From assembly GCF_001399685.1 (NCBI RefSeq), contig NZ_JTHN01000029.1:61779-125778 (forward strand): a DNA stretch of 64,000 nt, read 5' to 3'. Under the pieces are notes generated by a model. That model was not told where the DNA came from. It was given only the letters and a program-made list of their open reading frames with translations, and ran no database searches. The position numbers and the translations under genes are program-made. The stretch is from Paenibacillus sp. A3 (GTDB lineage: Bacteria; Bacillota; Bacilli; Paenibacillales; NBRC-103111). Shown here piece after piece: positions 6,742 through 15,876 of the stretch (the stretch's first letter is position 1; each line of letters begins with the position of its first letter).

Positions 6742-7098
6742 CTATGCGCCTCCCTTGAGCTTCCAGAGAAATCCTATAGCCGTAAAGAACAGTCCGACAG
6801 CGCTAAGGGTGATACCAATAAGCCACCGCTGGCCGGATCGAATTTCTTTCTGGTCCTCATCGATTTTCTTGTCCGTCGCATCCAGGCGCCTCACGACTTC
6901 ATCCAACCTATGATGCGCCGACTTGGCACGCTGATCCGCTTCCTTTGCAATGTCATCGGACTTGTCCAGCTTTTCAACGAGCCTATTCACGTTGGCCGTA
7001 AGCTCATTCGTCGCTTTTGTGCTCGCTTCGTGGAGCGCTTCAAGCCTGCCAAGCCTTCCAGATATCTCATTGAGTGCCCGAACCTCTGTATCACTCAT
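6742..7098 (-). CDS. xhlA: XhlA-like holin partner (haemolysin XhlA family)
   Basis: A 118-residue protein: a long coiled coil (about 5-85) followed by one membrane segment near the C-terminus (WLIGITLSAVGLFFTAIGFLW). This is the XhlA arrangement of PBSX-like phages, where XhlA works with the holin. The start at ATG 7098 was chosen for GGAAGGAG upstream; the reading frame is open for ten more codons without a good site. Confidence 0.8.
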   Translation of the reverse strand: MSDTEVRALNEISGRLGRLEALHEASTKATNELTANVNRLVEKLDKSDDIAKEADQRAKSAHHRLDEVVRRLDATDKKIDEDQKEIRSGQRWLIGITLSAVGLFFTAIGFLWKLKGGA

Positions 7099-7130
7099 TT
7101 TCTGCTCCTTCCCGCCCAGATCGGGCAATG

Positions 7131-7157
7131 TAAATAGCCCCGAATAGTTCGGGGCTA
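7131..7157 (-). terminator. Hairpin at the end of the SGNH gene
   Basis: TAGCCCCGAA (7135-7144) pairs perfectly with TTCGGGGCTA (7148-7157) over 10 bp with a 3-base loop, overlapping the stop codon of the SGNH gene. Read on the minus strand it is followed by a short TTTA. It may be a partial terminator between the tail and lysis genes. Confidence 0.55.
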
Positions 7158-8321
7158 CATTTTGAACTTCGATAAATCAATCTGCGCGGCCATCCGTGCA
7201 TGTCCCACAGCTCCGGGATGGATGCCATCACTTCCCAAGACCGCTGGGTCCCATTCCGCGGGTTTATCGGGGTTACGAAGGACCTTTGCGGTATCAAACA
7301 CACCAGCGATTAGATCTGGTCTCGGGTTCGAAAGCAGCCATTCGTTGGCTTTCATGACATCTCCGTTCATCGCGAAGGCTGGATTCACGGGACTCATGTC
7401 CGTTTTTGAGACCGTTCTCGGAGGAATCGTACAAACGTAATTTTTCAGCCCGTAGTCGCTGAGAAGTTGCAAAAGCGCGATTAGGTCCGTTTGAAACTGT
7501 GCCAAGTTTTTGTTGAGGAAATCATTGGTACCGTAGTGAATCACCGAATGAGTGCAGTATTTTGCAAGCCGCATGCGGAACCTGCAAGCCGTACCAGAGA
7601 AGCCATAGACACTTTCGTTCCCCTTTGCAATTCTGATCCAAGGAATCTCTTTTCCTAGTGCAAGAGCGAGAAACCCGCGGTCTTGCGGATTGTCCTGCGC
7701 ACCGCCGGCAATAGAATCGCCGACGAAGAGTACCGCGGGCGTCGGCTCCTTCGGCCTACCAATGATTGCGACCGGATGGTGTACAAATTGGCCGTGAGTG
7801 TCTGTTGTACCGGAGTCCACTATATCTGCATTTTTCAGCCCTTCCCCGCGAGAGGAATAAGCTACTTGACCGCGTGGGAATTTCCCGCCTTCCGGAACAG
7901 ACACGCCCGTATAAACGTAGAAGCCGTCTCCCTTTTTGCCACGGATACCGGTACCGATTGACTCAACAAGCCCGCCTGGCTCAATCACCATCTCTCTCGA
8001 ACCGTTCGGACCAAATACTTCGGTCCGTGTTGTGCTGCCCATAGGATACTCAATAGCGGCCTTGTCAGTGATCTTATTAGGCGTTAACTGGTCAAAATCG
8101 AAATAGTTCCCGTAAACAACAGCCACATCAGTGCAATCGCAAGCGAACTCATGATACGTTTTGCTCGTTTGTATAGTCACGGCTGGATCATCTGGTTTGG
8201 TAGGATACAACCCAGCTCCGAGATGACTGCCACGGGTCGCCACTGCTTGAAGTTTTTGTTGCTGCTGCTGTTGATGCCCCGCAATCCGGAGAATATATGA
8301 TCTGAGCTCTTTGTCTGACAT
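7155..8321 (-). CDS. SGNH/GDSL-family hydrolase (tail-associated esterase)
   Basis: A 388-residue protein. Residues about 195-385 form an SGNH hydrolase domain with all blocks visible: GDS (201-203, nucleophile Ser), GTND (264-267) and D365-G-I-H368. Such domains remove acyl or acetyl groups, in phages typically from cell-wall or surface polysaccharides. Residues 1-190 have a run of six Gln (17-22) and look like a structural tail-attachment part. Next to the fibre and Ig-like genes, it is probably a receptor-modifying virion enzyme. The start at ATG 8321 (GAAGGGATGG upstream) is preferred over longer frames. Hairpins flank it on both sides. Confidence 0.8.
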   Translation of the reverse strand: MSDKELRSYILRIAGHQQQQQQKLQAVATRGSHLGAGLYPTKPDDPAVTIQTSKTYHEFACDCTDVAVVYGNYFDFDQLTPNKITDKAAIEYPMGSTTRTEVFGPNGSREMVIEPGGLVESIGTGIRGKKGDGFYVYTGVSVPEGGKFPRGQVAYSSRGEGLKNADIVDSGTTDTHGQFVHHPVAIIGRPKEPTPAVLFVGDSIAGGAQDNPQDRGFLALALGKEIPWIRIAKGNESVYGFSGTACRFRMRLAKYCTHSVIHYGTNDFLNKNLAQFQTDLIALLQLLSDYGLKNYVCTIPPRTVSKTDMSPVNPAFAMNGDVMKANEWLLSNPRPDLIAGVFDTAKVLRNPDKPAEWDPAVLGSDGIHPGAVGHARMAAQIDLSKFKM

Positions 8322-8340
8322 GTTTATCCATCCCTTCAAA

Positions 8341-8363
8341 TTAAAATAGCCCCTAACGGGGCG
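8341..8363 (-). terminator. Hairpin terminator between Ig-like and SGNH genes
   Basis: On the minus strand GCCCCG-TTA-(G)GGGGC is followed by TATTTTAATTT. It lies directly after the stop of the 8369-8806 gene. Confidence 0.6.
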
Positions 8364-8368
8364 GGCGA

Positions 8369-8806
8369 TCATTTTGACGGAGCAACAAAGTTCACTTTAA
8401 CCGGCTGGGAGTCCATCAAATGCGGATCTTCTGAAGTAATAATTGATATGGTTTTGATGCCTTCCACAGCACTGCTTAGTTTCATCTTGTACGTCCCTTT
8501 TTCTTTTTTTAGGACAGTACGCACTCCATCAACAGAAACGACGAGGTCTTTCGTGTATTCGGCAGGCGTACCGTCCCAATTTTTGAAGCTGGCCGTTACG
8601 GTTGCCGTATCTGTGCCATCCGCTGAAATTTCTGTTTTGTCTGCCGAAAGAGTGATCCGTATACCGATGAATTGCCCAGTTTTTTCATCGTAGAATGTGT
8701 TCATGTAGTTGGAATCATATACCGGCAATGGGACCATAATCGATGGGTTCATGCTTACCCCATACACCTTTCCTTGCTCATTGACGTGCGCATAATATCT
8801 TTGCAT
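8369..8806 (-). CDS. Ig-like (invasin/intimin-type) tail protein
   Basis: A 145-residue protein. After about 50 residues of attachment region (VYGVSMNPSIMVPLPVYDS...) comes a domain of alternating strands with the signature SADKTEISADGTDTATVTA, typical of Big/invasin-like Ig folds that in phages help virions hold to surface polysaccharide. Start at ATG 8806, with AGGAG and GGTGG upstream. It lies directly after the tail fibre gene. Exact Ig subfamily uncertain. Confidence 0.7.
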   Translation of the reverse strand: MQRYYAHVNEQGKVYGVSMNPSIMVPLPVYDSNYMNTFYDEKTGQFIGIRITLSADKTEISADGTDTATVTASFKNWDGTPAEYTKDLVVSVDGVRTVLKKEKGTYKMKLSSAVEGIKTISIITSEDPHLMDSQPVKVNFVAPSK

Positions 8807-8831
8807 AATATCCACCGCTCCTTTTATCGGT

Positions 8832-10343
8832 TTAGTAATATTCGACAATCTCATACTGATACGTGCCAAACATGGCTGCACGAATCTGCAATGTTGTCGA
8901 GTCTATCAGCCGAGCATAGCCGTTCGGATAACTGCTTGATGTAGTTCCTCCTGTATTGGGGAAATTAACGAACGATTTGTTTATGTTCACTGGGTCTATT
9001 CTGACATTCACAATACTTTCCGTGGCGACATTTGCTTCGCCGCGCTGTACGTATTTCACTCCTCCCACTGGTTGCCACCAACTCCCATTCCAAAATTCAA
9101 GCACTCCATTGTTCAGCCGCGTCGCGGCCAAAGCAGTTCCGCGCAAAAAAATTTCACCGTCAGCGGATAAATGACCCGATGTATGCACACTTTTCCCGTT
9201 GTACGCCCGAATCCAAGTCGTGTCTGTCATATACCAGCCGCCGCCATAATCTTCGGAATACCAACCTGTCTGTCCTCTTGAGCGGAGCCAGTTGGCCGCA
9301 TAAATTGTTGCCACATCTGTTCCGCCGTCTGCCCTTCTTTGTACTATGGAATTTCCGTATGCTTGGTCGGTAGGCGTCATGCCACGCAAAACATCTGCAT
9401 CGAGTCCGCTGCCCCAGCCGTCATTTCCAGCATGCCAAATAGTGTTTCCATTCGCCTTTAACCCAGTCCCAGATGGAGTGATGAAATTGATCGTGTCCGT
9501 CGGGTCATTTTGAACCTCAATAGTAAGTTCCATGTCCTCACCAGATTTTTGTCGAAGCGTAATGCTCGCGCTGTCACCACTTCCGCCGAATGGATTGTCT
9601 GGGAATGCAACTCCCCCTCCCGGTCCGGCAGGTACGACAAGCCTCCCTGTCATCGGTTCGCTTCCGTTTTTAGGGAGGCATGCGTTCGCTCTTTGCTGGG
9701 CGCTTTGCGCCGTGGAATCTGCAGTTTTTGTTCTTCCTGAAAGCTCATCCATTCCGTCCTTTACGTTTTTCGAGGCAAAATTGGGTGACGTCAGCGTAAT
9801 ACTCTCCGCGGAGATGGCCGGAATGTGAGTGAGCGGAACCTTCTTATTCCTGTCTAACGGTGCGACACCATCGGCGGCACCTTTTTCCGTAGAAGGAATA
9901 TATGCGTCGGCTGGGATGATTGCTGTCACATTGGACGCGCTACCTACTGCTGCATTGATTTGATATTGCTTAGACAGTGGCCCGGATGTAATTGGCGGAA
10001 CTGTATCCCCTTGTCCTCCGGCATTCGCATATGCAAATAGGATCTCACCTGCATTAGGATCTTGAGCGAAAAGACCCAATTCACATGTATAGGTTGGCGC
10101 CGAGATACTTTTGTTCTCGAAGATCCCCTTCACATAAGCGACGTTGTCCTTACTCGTGATGGAATTGATAGGGAAAAACGATATCGGTGTAATCAATGCC
10201 GTCAGTTTTGTCGGGTCCTGTCCATCTGCCAATCGGCCAGATCCAATTTGCATACGAGTGAAATTCAGTTGAATCCCTGTCTGAGCCTTTGCATATAAAG
10301 CTAAACCTTGTTGGGTGATTATCATTGTTCCGTATACCGCCAA
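8832..10343 (-). CDS. Tail fibre protein
   Basis: 503 residues. The N-terminal 150 resemble the tail-fibre N-terminal/collar domain (MIITQQGLALYAKAQ..., then a strand-rich section), which attaches fibres to the baseplate. The centre carries short Gly/Asp/Ala-rich segments and a coiled region (STAQSAQQRANACLPKNGS). The C-terminus is strand-rich and probably binds the receptor. It follows the DUF2612-like baseplate gene and precedes the Ig-like and SGNH proteins, making this the host-recognition block. The binding site GGAGG is near the ATG. Confidence 0.8.
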   Translation of the reverse strand: MAVYGTMIITQQGLALYAKAQTGIQLNFTRMQIGSGRLADGQDPTKLTALITPISFFPINSITSKDNVAYVKGIFENKSISAPTYTCELGLFAQDPNAGEILFAYANAGGQGDTVPPITSGPLSKQYQINAAVGSASNVTAIIPADAYIPSTEKGAADGVAPLDRNKKVPLTHIPAISAESITLTSPNFASKNVKDGMDELSGRTKTADSTAQSAQQRANACLPKNGSEPMTGRLVVPAGPGGGVAFPDNPFGGSGDSASITLRQKSGEDMELTIEVQNDPTDTINFITPSGTGLKANGNTIWHAGNDGWGSGLDADVLRGMTPTDQAYGNSIVQRRADGGTDVATIYAANWLRSRGQTGWYSEDYGGGWYMTDTTWIRAYNGKSVHTSGHLSADGEIFLRGTALAATRLNNGVLEFWNGSWWQPVGGVKYVQRGEANVATESIVNVRIDPVNINKSFVNFPNTGGTTSSSYPNGYARLIDSTTLQIRAAMFGTYQYEIVEYY

Positions 10344-10361
10344 GGATATTGCCTCCTTTCT

Positions 10362-11063
10362 TTATGCAGGAATTTCCGTCGAAACGGTTATAAAATCCAT
10401 TCCAGTAACCAGTCCACCGATACACGAAGAAGAAGAAACATTCGTAACTTCGATAATGGTCAGCCCGACGCCTGCGGGCTTCGGAATGATATACCCGCCC
10501 GCCACTAACTCAATAGCAATTGGATCGAGGTTGCCTTCAACCAATGCGGACATCGTCATGTTTTGATTGTCCACAATGATCAGACTCGCATTTGAAAAAA
10601 GACTGTACCAGATTTCGTATATTTGAGGGAGGGTCCCGTCCCATTGATTTTGTGCAATTTTAGCTTTGAGCGCGAGCCGATAATTGTCATCATCGAGGAC
10701 GGGAGACGTACCGCCTGATGGTTGGAAATTTAGCACCCTGCTTCTTCCTATGATCGTCCCCAAGATATCAAGCTGCTTGCCTATCGCTTTATCAAGGTTA
10801 AAGTATTTAGGGATATCATTAGCGAGAGCCAAGCCATCATAAACAATCCAAAGCGCCGAACTAAGCCAGGCTGTGAACTTCGGTTGTACCTTGTGTTGAG
10901 AGGTGATGAGGTTCAAATACAATTCAACCTCACCGTCTGTATTCTTTGGGTACAAATCTCCCAAGAATGACTTGATTTCGACCTCGGCAGTTTTCCCTAC
11001 CGGATAATAGGAACTGGTTTTATCGTTGATTTGGTATACTGAAAAGCCCATAAACCAACTCAT
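10362..11063 (-). CDS. Baseplate protein, DUF2612-like
   Basis: 233 residues. The segment LDKAIGKQLDILGTIIGRSR is the hallmark of the DUF2612 baseplate family, the position held by XkdU/gp48-type proteins in related phages. The protein connects the baseplate wedge to fibre parts. It starts within the last bases of the glycosidase-like gene (overlap 4) and precedes the tail fibre gene. Confidence 0.75.
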   Translation of the reverse strand: MSWFMGFSVYQINDKTSSYYPVGKTAEVEIKSFLGDLYPKNTDGEVELYLNLITSQHKVQPKFTAWLSSALWIVYDGLALANDIPKYFNLDKAIGKQLDILGTIIGRSRVLNFQPSGGTSPVLDDDNYRLALKAKIAQNQWDGTLPQIYEIWYSLFSNASLIIVDNQNMTMSALVEGNLDPIAIELVAGGYIIPKPAGVGLTIIEVTNVSSSSCIGGLVTGMDFITVSTEIPA

Positions 11064-11944
11064 TCTCTGTCACCTACCCGGTAAGGTGAAAATTTTTCCT
11101 TATATGCCGAGAATAAATTAGCTTGAGCTGCTTCAGATACAACCTCGCTCGGGCGCTCATTCCACGGCTGAAAAGCAGCATATTCATAACTGCTGGCTCC
11201 CAGTTCGCCAAAAAAAATAGGCTTGCCCCATGTATCGTAGAATGCCTTTATTTCAGAAAAAACATCTTGCTGACGATCGTATACTTTCGTTGAGCTTAGA
11301 TCCGCCACCAAATCGGAGACCGAAGGTCGCGCTCGCTCATTAAGCTCAAAGTACGCTGAAATTGAAATGAAATCCAAATTCGGCGAACCAAAGAGTGGGT
11401 TGTTCAGTTTTTTTTGATATGCTTCAGTTGTACTCCCAGGGCCGGTATCCCACACAGCGGTTACCCACCAATTGGTGCGATATGTGATCATCCCGATATA
11501 CAACCCGCGTAAATGTGAGAACACTGAAATCCAATCATCGGAGTATTGTTCCAAAAGAACTAGATTAGAAGACGTGTTCATGGCATAAACCCGGTATGGA
11601 ATCGCAACATCTCCGGCCAGTTCAGCTAAAATCCGTTTCCAATTCGTGAAAAATTGAATAGTATCTGATGGTTGAATACCCGTTTCACTTCCAGCTCCGC
11701 CATTTACAAGCGGGTACGGTTCCAGAATTGTTTTTAAACCAACGTTGCTCATTTCACGAATTAGTTCAATTGCTGTCTTTTTGGAGTCTGCATTGACCTT
11801 CGGACTGCTGTCGTTTTCGTCGATAAATTCAATCAAGACGGGAACATTTATGGCATTGAGGCCCAACCTTCTTGCATTTCGTAATATGTCAGGAATTTGA
11901 TTAGTTTTCGGCAAGAATAAGTTTCCTGCCTTGATCACATCCAT
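11060..11944 (-). CDS. TIM-barrel glycoside-hydrolase-like protein in the baseplate operon
   Basis: 294 residues with the strand/helix rhythm of a (beta/alpha)8 barrel. LKTILEPYPLVNGG, DFISISAYFELN and PIFFGELGAS resemble strands 3, 6-7 and 8 of clan-A glycosidases such as GH113; the ELG Glu would be the nucleophile. The region where GH113-like proteins usually have the acid/base Glu reads NTSSNLVLLEQ, so activity is uncertain. Standard PBSX-like baseplate operons have XkdT followed directly by XkdU; here this gene is inserted between them and overlaps the next by 4 bases. It probably degrades or binds a surface glycan. GGAGGG precedes the start. Confidence 0.6.
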   Translation of the reverse strand: MDVIKAGNLFLPKTNQIPDILRNARRLGLNAINVPVLIEFIDENDSSPKVNADSKKTAIELIREMSNVGLKTILEPYPLVNGGAGSETGIQPSDTIQFFTNWKRILAELAGDVAIPYRVYAMNTSSNLVLLEQYSDDWISVFSHLRGLYIGMITYRTNWWVTAVWDTGPGSTTEAYQKKLNNPLFGSPNLDFISISAYFELNERARPSVSDLVADLSSTKVYDRQQDVFSEIKAFYDTWGKPIFFGELGASSYEYAAFQPWNERPSEVVSEAAQANLFSAYKEKFSPYRVGDRE

Positions 11945-11959
11945 CTGCAGCCCTCCATT

Positions 11960-13135
11960 TTACGTGACATTAACGGTGATATATTCGACTCTTCCCCTAG
12001 TGACCTCGTTATAGAGGATCGTAATATCCGAGGCCCCTTGTGTCTGTCCATGTTTCCCTGCCGTTAAGCTAGTTATAGAGAACGACGGCTTGTTCGGGAT
12101 CTCATTCGCTAAAAGAGCAGCTCCCCAAAGGCTTGAAACGGACAGGTTGTCACCGATGAGCAGGCTATTGATATACGATACTATAGAACTCTTCATGTCG
12201 TCCGTAGTCTGAGTCGTGTATCCCGGCAATTTTTTCACATTCACGGTGACATCAATATCAACATAAGTCGGGCGGTAAAAACGCTCTGTAACAGGCATCC
12301 CAAACGCATCTGAAATTATTACTTCTGTAGACCCATTAGTATAGCATCCAATGGTTTTTTTAATGTAGATCGCCTTTGCAATCTCTGAATCCTCCCCACC
12401 CTCTACTACTATGGTTATAGAGTGAGCGGGCAGCCCGTTAGTATCCGTAACGCTTGTATCGTTCTCGTAAACAACAAATCTTGTCACGCCAGGAACTGCA
12501 GCAATCGCGCCTTTCACGCCTTCCAACATAGATTTGCTCGGTTGTGCTGTGCTGATTGCTTGCCTAGCTCGTAGCTGAGCATCGGATTCGGCGTAAGTAC
12601 CAATCTTCGCCGCTTCAGCATTTGTAACCGAACTCCAGCCATAGGTCGGCGTAACAATCTTCCGTATCTCTCCCGGGCGAGCCGCAATCGGTCCCGGGGT
12701 CTGGCACGTAGCCAGTGCTGTCCCTCGCCCAGTCGCATCGAGGAGGATCGGGCTTGTCAAACTCCAGTTATGCCCGTTTGTATCTCCTACAACTCCATTT
12801 GTGATCATCGCGCTTGGAGTCCCTGTCAACGTGACGTAGCAGGTCGAGTATACAGCCGGCTGACGCTTGATCCCGTTCAGTTTGACAATCACATCAAGTG
12901 CGCTTCCTATTGCCGTGCCCGGCCCCCTGCTGTTGTAAGCTGCTTGGCTCGCTAAAAACGAATCATAAATGATGTTCGCTACAGCCGAGATCCATTGATA
13001 GTCTTGGCTGTCCTCCCCAAGATAGATATCCTGACCAAAAATTCGTTTAGCGTCGGCGACCAACTGATCGCGGATGTCTGTGTATGCTGGAATATGAAGG
13101 CCCGCGGCGTCAATATACGGTGCAAAATATGGCAT
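11960..13135 (-). CDS. Baseplate J-like protein (XkdT/gp47 family)
   Basis: 391 residues. The N-terminal pattern (DIRDQLVADAKRIFG...DYQWISAVANIIYDSF...RGPGTAIGSALDVIVKLNGI) and the middle (SDAQLRARQAIS, VPGVTRFVVYEN) are those of the gpJ/XkdT wedge proteins of contractile tails. It starts at ATG 13135 right after the previous stop, with GGAGGTGA in the end of that gene. Confidence 0.9.
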   Translation of the reverse strand: MPYFAPYIDAAGLHIPAYTDIRDQLVADAKRIFGQDIYLGEDSQDYQWISAVANIIYDSFLASQAAYNSRGPGTAIGSALDVIVKLNGIKRQPAVYSTCYVTLTGTPSAMITNGVVGDTNGHNWSLTSPILLDATGRGTALATCQTPGPIAARPGEIRKIVTPTYGWSSVTNAEAAKIGTYAESDAQLRARQAISTAQPSKSMLEGVKGAIAAVPGVTRFVVYENDTSVTDTNGLPAHSITIVVEGGEDSEIAKAIYIKKTIGCYTNGSTEVIISDAFGMPVTERFYRPTYVDIDVTVNVKKLPGYTTQTTDDMKSSIVSYINSLLIGDNLSVSSLWGAALLANEIPNKPSFSITSLTAGKHGQTQGASDITILYNEVTRGRVEYITVNVT

Positions 13136-13489
13136 CTAGAAAATCACCTCCGTGACAGCATCGCCGTATTGCGTTTCGACCGTGCAGTTCAACGAATACT
13201 TTCGATTTTCATAGTTACTTTGGAAGTTCCTGATCCGGATCACGCCGGGCGTATTCAGGATCACACCCTGAATGAGCAAATCAGCAGCTTGGACATGCTG
13301 CGGCGTACCCGCCTGTCCAATTATGCTTTGAAACAACGGCAACCCTTTTTCAGTATCCTCCCACCATTCCCCTTTGAATAGCAAAAGGTTTGTCTTGATA
13401 GCCTGACTCACGGCAAGCGTCCCCTCGTAGAAATCATTGCCGTTCCCACCAAACGAATAATCACCATTTTTCAGTTTTCGGTACTTCAT
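13136..13489 (-). CDS. Baseplate wedge protein, gp25/XkdS-like
   Basis: 117 residues from ATG 13489, chosen for AGGAGG just upstream. Position between the Gp138-type spike and the XkdT homologue, size, and the segments LLLFKGEWWEDTEKGLPL and GVIRIRNFQSNYENRKYSLNC match the gp25-like/DUF2634 wedge family. Confidence 0.75.
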   Translation of the reverse strand: MKYRKLKNGDYSFGGNGNDFYEGTLAVSQAIKTNLLLFKGEWWEDTEKGLPLFQSIIGQAGTPQHVQAADLLIQGVILNTPGVIRIRNFQSNYENRKYSLNCTVETQYGDAVTEVIF

Positions 13490-13499
13490 GGCATCCTCC

Positions 13500-14054
13500 T
13501 CAATTTCTCCACGGGACACCGTTGATTTTGACCACTGAAGACACGATATCGATTTCGCCTGGACTCATGCTGATTCGTGTAGCCCCGTCATCCGTCCGAA
13601 GCTGTACGGCGCTCGTCGAGTATTCCGAAAGAGTGCGAGGCTGGCTCCAAACGCCAAGAAGCGCAAACCCGTCTGAAAGATCGTGCCTGCGCCTCTCAAT
13701 TTGATTTTGTACGCCTCCACTGCTAAACCAAGCGTCGATACATGAATCTGCGAAAACAACCAAACATTCATCCCCTGGTTTCACAGGCAGCGTCAAGGCA
13801 AACCCGCCGGCCCGCGGGATTACGATCGGCACATCCAGGAGCAGCGGTATTTCCACCCAGTGCTGGAGCATGTACGAATCGATGATCTTTTCCCGGATTG
13901 CGACCTGAACACTGACCGTCTGCGTCACTGGATCGAATTCCTGAATGATACCGGGCACCGCCACCCGCAGATTGCTTGCGAAATTTTCTAGCATTCGTCG
14001 ATAAAATTCTTCACTGTTGCCTTTCCCCAGACGTTCACTGATAGGCACGCCCAT
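13500..14054 (-). CDS. Gp138-N-type baseplate spike protein
   Basis: 184 residues. VPGIIQEFDPVTQTVSVQVAI and GDECLVVFADSCIDAW match the OB-fold N-terminal domain of phage Gp138-like central spikes, followed by a short strand-rich C-terminal part. It would form the membrane-contacting tip under the hub. Neighbours are the hub (14067-15518) and the wedge genes. Confidence 0.8.
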   Translation of the reverse strand: MGVPISERLGKGNSEEFYRRMLENFASNLRVAVPGIIQEFDPVTQTVSVQVAIREKIIDSYMLQHWVEIPLLLDVPIVIPRAGGFALTLPVKPGDECLVVFADSCIDAWFSSGGVQNQIERRRHDLSDGFALLGVWSQPRTLSEYSTSAVQLRTDDGATRISMSPGEIDIVSSVVKINGVPWRN

Positions 14055-14066
14055 CGCTATACCTCC

Positions 14067-15518
14067 TCACCACGGGTTTGCCGTCGCTGCCGAAATCATA
14101 CCGGGCAATATGCCAGCTTGGGATACGGCTTCGCATTCACATTCCCAAAGATCGCCCCGGGTATCACCGGTGTAGGTAATGCCGATCACTCGGTATATGC
14201 CTTCATTGTCCAAATTCCTAATCGGCTGCCCCTGTTGGAATGTCTGCGCCCGAATCAAACTATTGTCAATGTGTACCAAACTATTTATCTTGATTCGCGG
14301 ATTAAGCAAAGCCTTAAAGGTAACCCCTTTGTCGTTCTGCGCAGGCACGCCAAGGAGCCCTGACTTGGGTGACAATTCGATGATCTCGCCTTCTGGCAGG
14401 TCCGTTGCGCGAACGATATTTACTTTCCCATCCTCCATATAAAAGGAAGCATCCTGAGATTGCGCGAGCTGCCGCAAATAGTCTTTCGCCAAACCAAAAA
14501 CGACCTTCCCCCGGCTGAGCTCCTGACTACTAAATTCACTTGAAATGAACCCCATTTGAGTTGTGACTTTCGCTTGGCCAACAACATTTTCTACAATGCT
14601 CCGTGAAGTTTGGCCTTTAATCATGGAAAAACCAACGAACCCGTGATTCATGAACCTATCGCCGTCCAATGAGTATAGAGTGAGCCGGTAGGTCACACCG
14701 TCCTCTTTGTCACGGATCGGCTGAATGATGTCGCCGTCAAAAATCAAGCCGTACTGATCGCCCTCGTATCCAGCTTCGACAATAATTCGATTCCCCTCAC
14801 GGATGATGGAATTTTCCGTATCCGGTGCCAGGTTATACATCACGATTTCGGAAAAGTTCGGCTGCTGCAAAATCGTCTTCTGAATTTTGAAAGTGCAGCG
14901 AAACTGCGAGACGTCCAAAGCAACCCCATCAGGCCGGCTCACCATGACCCGGTATCTCCGGCCGTAAAGGATATTTCCAAGCGTTTTCGAATTTGCGACA
15001 ACCCCATAATTGGTTGATGGTATGTTGATATTGAACTGCGGAGTTGGATTTGCTCCAAAAGAAATGCCTGGCATCGTCGTCGTCGGAGCCGAGGGAATGT
15101 TCTCCCCTGATTGGCCCTGATATTTGAGCCAGATTCTGAGCCGTCGCTGATAGTCATGATCCGGTATGGCTGGTCCAACATACGTGAGAGTGAACTTACG
15201 GAAATCCTTTCCGGCGCCGTTCCATACCCGTTTGATGACACACACGGCAACACACATTGAAAACGCGTCATTGCCAAGCGTGAGTTTTTGCAGTCCAGAA
15301 TGCGTATCCGGTAGCTGAAGCCTGTACTTATCCGCCGCGTATTGGAATGCGTACTTGTGCCATTTAGGCCAGACCTGACCGAATCCCAACGCGTTTCCTG
15401 AATCCCCTAAGATATTGGTGCCGCTCGTCTCGGCCTCCACGGTTGCAAGGACGATATTCAGGTCCGCTCCCTGATCTCGAGCTTCTGCAGCAGCAAGACT
15501 CTTCCAATTATCTGCCAT
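14067..15518 (-). CDS. Fused lytic transglycosylase and baseplate hub protein
   Basis: 483 residues. The N-terminal 130 look like a small lysozyme-like/SLT domain: LATVEAETSG supplies a likely catalytic Glu and NALGFGQVWP the GxxQ motif. A Pro/Ser linker (about 150-165) leads to a hub domain with the strand pattern of gpD/XkdQ-like proteins (FKIQKTILQQPNFSEIVMYNL, EAGYEGDQYGLIFDGDI). A hub carrying its own wall-degrading domain opens the peptidoglycan during DNA injection. In PBSX-like phages these activities are often separate proteins. Confidence 0.75.
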   Translation of the reverse strand: MADNWKSLAAAEARDQGADLNIVLATVEAETSGTNILGDSGNALGFGQVWPKWHKYAFQYAADKYRLQLPDTHSGLQKLTLGNDAFSMCVAVCVIKRVWNGAGKDFRKFTLTYVGPAIPDHDYQRRLRIWLKYQGQSGENIPSAPTTTMPGISFGANPTPQFNINIPSTNYGVVANSKTLGNILYGRRYRVMVSRPDGVALDVSQFRCTFKIQKTILQQPNFSEIVMYNLAPDTENSIIREGNRIIVEAGYEGDQYGLIFDGDIIQPIRDKEDGVTYRLTLYSLDGDRFMNHGFVGFSMIKGQTSRSIVENVVGQAKVTTQMGFISSEFSSQELSRGKVVFGLAKDYLRQLAQSQDASFYMEDGKVNIVRATDLPEGEIIELSPKSGLLGVPAQNDKGVTFKALLNPRIKINSLVHIDNSLIRAQTFQQGQPIRNLDNEGIYRVIGITYTGDTRGDLWECECEAVSQAGILPGMISAATANPW

Positions 15519-15527
15519 AATGATCAG

Positions 15528-15872
15528 TCACCTCACTGTATCCGTCCAGACTAAAACGAAATCACTGCCCAGATTCGACTTCCCAGGTATCCCAGCCTCA
15601 ACCGCGCTGACCGGTACAACTGCAGCACTTCCTATCCCAAGATAAGTATATTGCCCGAGTAGATCGGCAGCCGGAAATAAACCGGTCACAAGCGGTACGG
15701 CGTCCAGCAGCAGCGTATTCGTTTTCGTGTCAGTTATCGACATAAACCAGTATTCCGCGAAACCGTTCCATGTGAATGTGAAGCCTAGCGTGATATTCTT
15801 CGAGTCGATTGGAAGTGTACATGTAAAACTCTGATTGGCGCCTGGCATAAGCGGAATCACTTTTGTAGCCAA
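15528..15872 (-). CDS. Baseplate plug-like protein (DUF6983 type)
   Basis: 114 residues of mostly strands; PLMPGANQSFTCTLPIDSKN and NLGSDFVLVWTDT are recognisable of the small OB-fold baseplate-plug family encoded before the hub. The start is TTG 15872, and its ribosome binding site is a run of eleven G (15887-15877 on the minus strand) that also includes the last base of the preceding stop codon. The use of a homopolymer as binding site is unusual. Confidence 0.7.
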   Translation of the reverse strand: MATKVIPLMPGANQSFTCTLPIDSKNITLGFTFTWNGFAEYWFMSITDTKTNTLLLDAVPLVTGLFPAADLLGQYTYLGIGSAAVVPVSAVEAGIPGKSNLGSDFVLVWTDTVR

Positions 15873-15876
15873 AGCT

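Noticed and set aside
8832..10343. Diversity-generating retroelement target in the tail fibre gene
   Set aside because: No reverse transcriptase, template repeat or variable-repeat pair is present anywhere in the window.
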